Of a stretch of 6,091 nt of DNA, positions 4,000 to 6,091 are shown piece after piece. The DNA lies in NCBI GenBank assembly GCA_013152625.1, contig JAADFY010000116.1, positions 1 through 6,091 of the forward strand. Direction: 5' to 3'. The stretch comes from Alphaproteobacteria bacterium. Lineage in GTDB: Bacteria > Pseudomonadota > Alphaproteobacteria > Rhizobiales > Devosiaceae. The notes beneath the pieces were generated by a model. The model had not been told where the DNA came from, made no database searches, and was given only the letters and a program-made list of their open reading frames with translations. The position numbers and the translations under genes were made by a program. The number at the start of each line of letters is the position of its first letter. The stretch's first letter is position 1.

Positions 4000-4632
4000 A
4001 TGAAAAACCAGCTTCTGGGCCGTGTGGTCCTGCCATCCATTCTTGCTTTTAGCGTATCGCTTGGCGCCTCACTTGGCGCCGCCATGCCGGCACACGCATC
4101 TAATGTCGCCAATGTATTTACCCCCGAAACCGGCCAAACCTCCATCCCCATGGGCGCTGCCCAGTTTTGCGCCGAGCAGGTGGGCGAATGTGGTCGCAAC
4201 GCCGAGCCTGTCGCCGTGCAGGCCCTGACCGATGCCCGCTGGCAGCAATTGTTGCGCATTAATGCCGAGATCAACGCCGCCGTCATCCCGGTTTCCGATC
4301 AGGATCTTTACAACACCGTTGAATACTGGGCCTACCCCCAGGGATATGGCGATTGTGAAGACTATGCGCTGGCCAAGCGTCGGGATCTGATTGCCCTGGG
4401 CTGGCCCCCGAGCACCCTTTTGATCACGGTTGTGCGCCAGACCAATGGCGAGGGCCACGCGGTTCTGACCGTGCGCACCGATCGCGGCGACATCGTTTTG
4501 GACAATCTAAGAGGCCGTGTGGATATGTGGAACGACACGCCGTACCTGTATCTTAAACGCCAGTCCCAGGTTAACTCCGCCCAATGGGTGGGACTTACCG
4601 ATCATCGTCCCCTGAAAATTGCCGTGCGCTAG
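4000..4632 (+). CDS. exported transglutaminase-like cysteine peptidase (BTLCP/LapG-like)
   Basis: This 210-residue protein belongs to the bacterial transglutaminase-like cysteine peptidases (PF06035, formerly DUF920), whose best-known member, LapG, clips large surface adhesins in the periplasm. The triad is intact: Cys119 in GDCEDYALAKR, His153 in GHAVLTV and Asp168 in VLDN. Asp118 and Glu120 flank the cysteine where LapG binds calcium. A signal peptide is clear: a basic start, a hydrophobic stretch (8-28) and a likely cut after AHA (31-33). Cys57 and Cys64 may form a disulfide, as is usual in the family. Length is typical. ATG 4000 has GGGAGA nine bases upstream, inside a hairpin. The double-PilZ gene precedes it, suggesting a c-di-GMP link, but no LapD or LapA homologue is in the window, and many alphaproteobacterial BTLCPs have no known substrate. 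Confidence 0.9.
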   Translation: MKNQLLGRVVLPSILAFSVSLGASLGAAMPAHASNVANVFTPETGQTSIPMGAAQFCAEQVGECGRNAEPVAVQALTDARWQQLLRINAEINAAVIPVSDQDLYNTVEYWAYPQGYGDCEDYALAKRRDLIALGWPPSTLLITVVRQTNGEGHAVLTVRTDRGDIVLDNLRGRVDMWNDTPYLYLKRQSQVNSAQWVGLTDHRPLKIAVR

Positions 4633-4662
4633 CGGCTTCGTACTGACCAGGAGACTTTGCGA

Positions 4663-4698
4663 GGCCGCACGCACAATGTGCGATCCCCTGACGCGGCC
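4663..4698. repeat. nested hairpin between the peptidase stop and the terminator
   Basis: GGCCGC (4663-4668) pairs with GCGGCC (4693-4698), enclosing CGCAC-AAT-GTGCG (4670-4682). It lies just before the strong terminator at 4705-4734 and could stabilise the 3' end of the peptidase mRNA. No T-run follows, so it is not a terminator alone. Confidence 0.35.
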
Positions 4699-4700
4699 GC

Positions 4701-4740
4701 AAAAGAGGCCGATCCCTTTACCGGGGTCGGCCTCATTGTG
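4701..4740. terminator. two-way intrinsic terminator between convergent genes
   Basis: GAGGCCGATCCC (4705-4716) pairs with GGGGTCGGCCTC (4723-4734) over twelve positions with one G-T pair, around a 6-base loop. Read leftward the stem is followed by TTTT (4704-4701), serving the small membrane-protein gene; read rightward by ATTGTGTT, a poorer tract serving the peptidase gene 73 bases upstream. Its position between two convergent genes fits shared use. Confidence 0.8.
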
Positions 4741-4742
4741 TT

Positions 4743-4768
4743 CCATCAGATTTTTGTGACGCTGATGG
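4743..4768. repeat. weak inverted repeat next to the small membrane-protein gene stop
   Basis: CCATCAG (4743-4749) and CTGATGG (4762-4768) form a 7-bp stem with a 12-base loop just past the leftward gene's stop codon. It may be an accessory 3'-end structure; it lacks a T-run in either direction that would make it a convincing terminator. Confidence 0.3.
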
Positions 4769-4793
4769 TGGAGTAATGGGTATTTTGTTTTGG

Positions 4794-5117
4794 CTACGCG
4801 CCGGTAGAGGCCACATAGGCCCCTAGAAACATGATCCCGGTGAGAAAACTCCAGGTGAAGGCAATGAATGAAGAAAGCAGTGCAGCGCTCACGATCACCT
4901 TGCCTTTGTCATCAGATTTCCAACCCAGCATCAGCATGATATAGGGCCCGCAAACAAAACTCATGGCCAGATGGCCCATGGAGCGAATGTAGGTCGCGCC
5001 ATCAAAGCGCAACATGGCCTGCTGACGCCAGACCATCTGATAAAGATGGGTGCCCGCCCCCGCTACGCTCAGCCCCAACGCGATGATAAACAACGCCAGC
5101 ATGAAATCTGTCGACAT
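4794..5117 (-). CDS. small three-helix inner-membrane protein (possibly DUF6949 family)
   Basis: This 107-residue protein has three hydrophobic segments (about 5-27, 47-65 and 75-102) joined by short loops, so it should be an integral inner-membrane protein with few exposed parts. The middle GHLAMSFVCGPYIML (48-62) looks like the most conserved stretch of a family of Hyphomicrobiales membrane proteins that I tentatively recall as DUF6949; I cannot confirm the name. No catalytic or metal-binding pattern is visible apart from a single Cys56 inside the membrane, and the function is unknown. The ATG at 5117 is preceded, read leftward, by AGGGG about nine bases upstream. It ends toward the two-way terminator at 4705-4734 and is divergent from the anchored protein gene at 5227. 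There is no signal peptide separate from the first helix. Confidence 0.8.
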   Translation of the reverse strand: MSTDFMLALFIIALGLSVAGAGTHLYQMVWRQQAMLRFDGATYIRSMGHLAMSFVCGPYIMLMLGWKSDDKGKVIVSAALLSSFIAFTWSFLTGIMFLGAYVASTGA

Positions 5118-5150
5118 GCCCGAAAACCCCTGATTTGAAACGCCTCTTGT

Positions 5151-5170
5151 CCGGCTTTGCGCCGGTTTTT
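5151..5170 (+). terminator. rightward intrinsic terminator in a divergent gap
   Basis: CCGGC-TTTGC-GCCGG (5151-5165) is followed at once by TTTTT (5166-5170), a compact rightward terminator. It lies in the 109-bp gap between two divergent genes, so no complete rightward gene feeds into it. It may stop RNA running antisense to the small membrane-protein gene, or, if the promoter of the next gene is to its left, act as an attenuator. Read leftward it has only a weak tract and would be a leader hairpin. Confidence 0.55.
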
Positions 5171-5226
5171 CACTGTTTGTTAAGCATACCGGTGCCTGAT
5201 AGCGGTGTCATTAGGTGCGCGGATTG

Positions 5227-5943
5227 ATGGTTAATGCCATGGGAAGTGGAGCGAATGGGGGAAATCCCGGGCCCGGCGCCGGCCAGGCGGATACGCTGAA
5301 CTCCGTTTTCAGGTTCAATCTGCTGGCAACCGTGATCGTAATCGCGGCCATGGGTCTGGGCGCAGCTTATCTACTGGACGCCATGCGCGCCCCACCCGGC
5401 GATGGTATGGCAACGAGCAAAGGCCCGGACGTGGGGTTTGTCCTGGCCGGAACCGCGTTGGCGATCCCTCAAAACTGGATACGCTATCCCGCCCAGCGTT
5501 CCGGCGGTGTCGCCGACATGATCGATGTGACCGTGCCTCTTGAAATCACCGGACGGGGCACCCGCGCCCGGGCCGATGTCAAACTGCTGGCCCGGGCCCG
5601 GGCAATCCCGAGTGCTGTGCTGCTCGACACGCTTTATATTCACCGTTTCGGCAGCATCGCTTATACCGACGTGCGCGGACTGGTGGGCAAGACCCTGGGC
5701 GCGGAAGGCGGATATCGCGACGAGATGGTCTGGTATGACCCGCTGTCGCCCGATCCGTTCGTCGCCAAATGTCTGCGATTAAACACCAATGACACCTGGA
5801 TCGACACCTGCATGCGTACCCTGGCGATAAATCCGCAGGTGTCGGCGCTGGTGCGCTTTGACGGGGCGCTGCTCAATGACTGGCGCGGCTTCGATGCCGC
5901 CTTGAATGTCGCCCTTGGCGATCTGGTGCCGGACGGAACCTAG
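5227..5943 (+). CDS. hypothetical membrane-anchored protein with an extracytoplasmic domain
   Basis: I do not recognise this 238-residue protein. Residues 1-27 are polar and rich in Gly, Asn and Pro; a single hydrophobic helix (about 31-50) follows; the rest (51-238) is soluble and probably periplasmic, given the lack of further helices and the few basic residues ahead of the helix. Visible in the soluble part are a VTVPLEI strand-like segment (101-107), a basic KLLARARA (119-126), WYDPLSPDPF (169-178) and two cysteines, Cys182 and Cys195, that could form a disulfide. No catalytic motif is evident. The start is uncertain: ATG 5227 has AGG at 5213-5215, while GTG 5215 and ATG 5239 are in frame. 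Its TAG stop is the first three bases of the repeat element that follows, so the native C-terminus may have been altered. It resembles the single-anchor conserved proteins often left unnamed in Hyphomicrobiales. Confidence 0.75.
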   Translation: MVNAMGSGANGGNPGPGAGQADTLNSVFRFNLLATVIVIAAMGLGAAYLLDAMRAPPGDGMATSKGPDVGFVLAGTALAIPQNWIRYPAQRSGGVADMIDVTVPLEITGRGTRARADVKLLARARAIPSAVLLDTLYIHRFGSIAYTDVRGLVGKTLGAEGGYRDEMVWYDPLSPDPFVAKCLRLNTNDTWIDTCMRTLAINPQVSALVRFDGALLNDWRGFDAALNVALGDLVPDGT

Positions 5944-6086
5944 AGCGTATCCTGTTTTGATGGTTACAAAACAGGGCTCTTGGTTTTTTGTTGACGCGTG
6001 TTGTTTGCCCGACGGCGGCTGCGAGCGTAGGGGCTCGCACCTCGCTGGCCCGATAACCGGTGTCCACTTATCGGTGACACGCTCTA
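5941..6086. repeat. 146-bp composite palindromic element with inverted ends
   Basis: The ends are exact inverted repeats: TAGAGCGT (5941-5948) and ACGCTCTA (6079-6086); the match extends to TAGAGCGT[A/G]TC with one difference. Inside lie three hairpins: CCTGTTTTG...CAAAACAGG (5951-5975), TGCGAGC...GCTCGCA (6020-6039) and CCGATAA...TTATCGG (6050-6074). This resembles dispersed AGAGCGT-type intergenic repeats of Hyphomicrobiales and is MITE-like in shape, with no coding capacity. No flanking target duplication is seen. The middle hairpin segment recurs at 3842-3873. Confidence 0.7.
5942..5991 (+). terminator. terminator formed by the left end of the repeat element
   Basis: AGAGC (5942-5946) pairs with GCTCT (5976-5980) outside CCTGTTTTG-ATGGTTA-CAAAACAGG (5951-5975), with GTAT bulged, and TTGGTTTTTTG (5981-5991) follows. 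The fourteen pairs and T-rich tail should end the transcript of the anchored-protein gene, whose stop codon overlaps the stem. The element thus seems to supply both the stop codon and the terminator. Confidence 0.6.
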
Positions 6087-6091
6087 AGGGC

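Noticed and set aside
5941..6086. insertion sequence
   Set aside because: No transposase and only 146 bp; it is at most a MITE-like or composite palindromic repeat, and no target duplication is visible.
1..6091. tRNA or rRNA genes
   Set aside because: No cloverleaf with a GGTTCRA T-arm or rRNA-like conserved stretch was seen on either strand by eye.

Overview
The window reads as chromosomal DNA of a GC-rich alphaproteobacterium, most likely of the Hyphomicrobiales (Rhizobiales). This rests on gene content (a CALGQ-type NifU-like protein divergent from hisI, a PAS_5-type protein next to a PilZ protein, and a BTLCP/LapG-like cysteine peptidase), on a TTAA-N7-TTAA CtrA-type box, and on palindromic intergenic repeats of the AGAGCGT...CAAAACAGG and CCCTCCCC-CTTGC-GGGGAGGG kinds. 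The genus cannot be fixed from the sequence alone.

Layout. At the left edge a leftward, incomplete NifU-like gene (1-356) is divergent from hisI (513-965, histidine biosynthesis); their shared upstream region holds a perfect 18-bp inverted repeat. hisI converges on a leftward rhomboid intramembrane protease gene (999-1742). The next divergent region (1743-2022) carries a CtrA-like box, a leftward intrinsic terminator with no obvious gene to serve, and three exact 14-bp tandem repeats. Then come a PAS_5-type protein (2023-2676) and a protein with two PilZ domains (2860-3492). A 507-bp non-coding stretch (3493-3999) is packed with imperfect palindromes, a G-quadruplex-type motif and a candidate terminator, and ends in a hairpin covering the Shine-Dalgarno of an exported BTLCP/LapG-like peptidase (4000-4632). 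A strong two-way terminator separates that gene from a convergent small membrane protein (4794-5117). After a short divergent region with a rightward terminator comes an unrecognised membrane-anchored protein (5227-5943). Its stop codon is the first three bases of a 146-bp repeat element with inverted ends (5941-6086).

How the genes may work together. hisI, the NifU-like gene and the rhomboid gene look like unrelated housekeeping genes. The PAS, double-PilZ and LapG-like genes share an orientation and their families touch c-di-GMP and surface-adhesion control, so they may form a loose signalling neighbourhood. No LapD, LapA, GGDEF or EAL gene is present, so this is inference. I found no clearly new multi-gene system. 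The strongest unexplained signals are regulatory: the SD-covering hairpin of the peptidase gene, the palindrome at 384-401, the tandem repeats before the PAS gene, and the palindrome-rich stretch before the peptidase.
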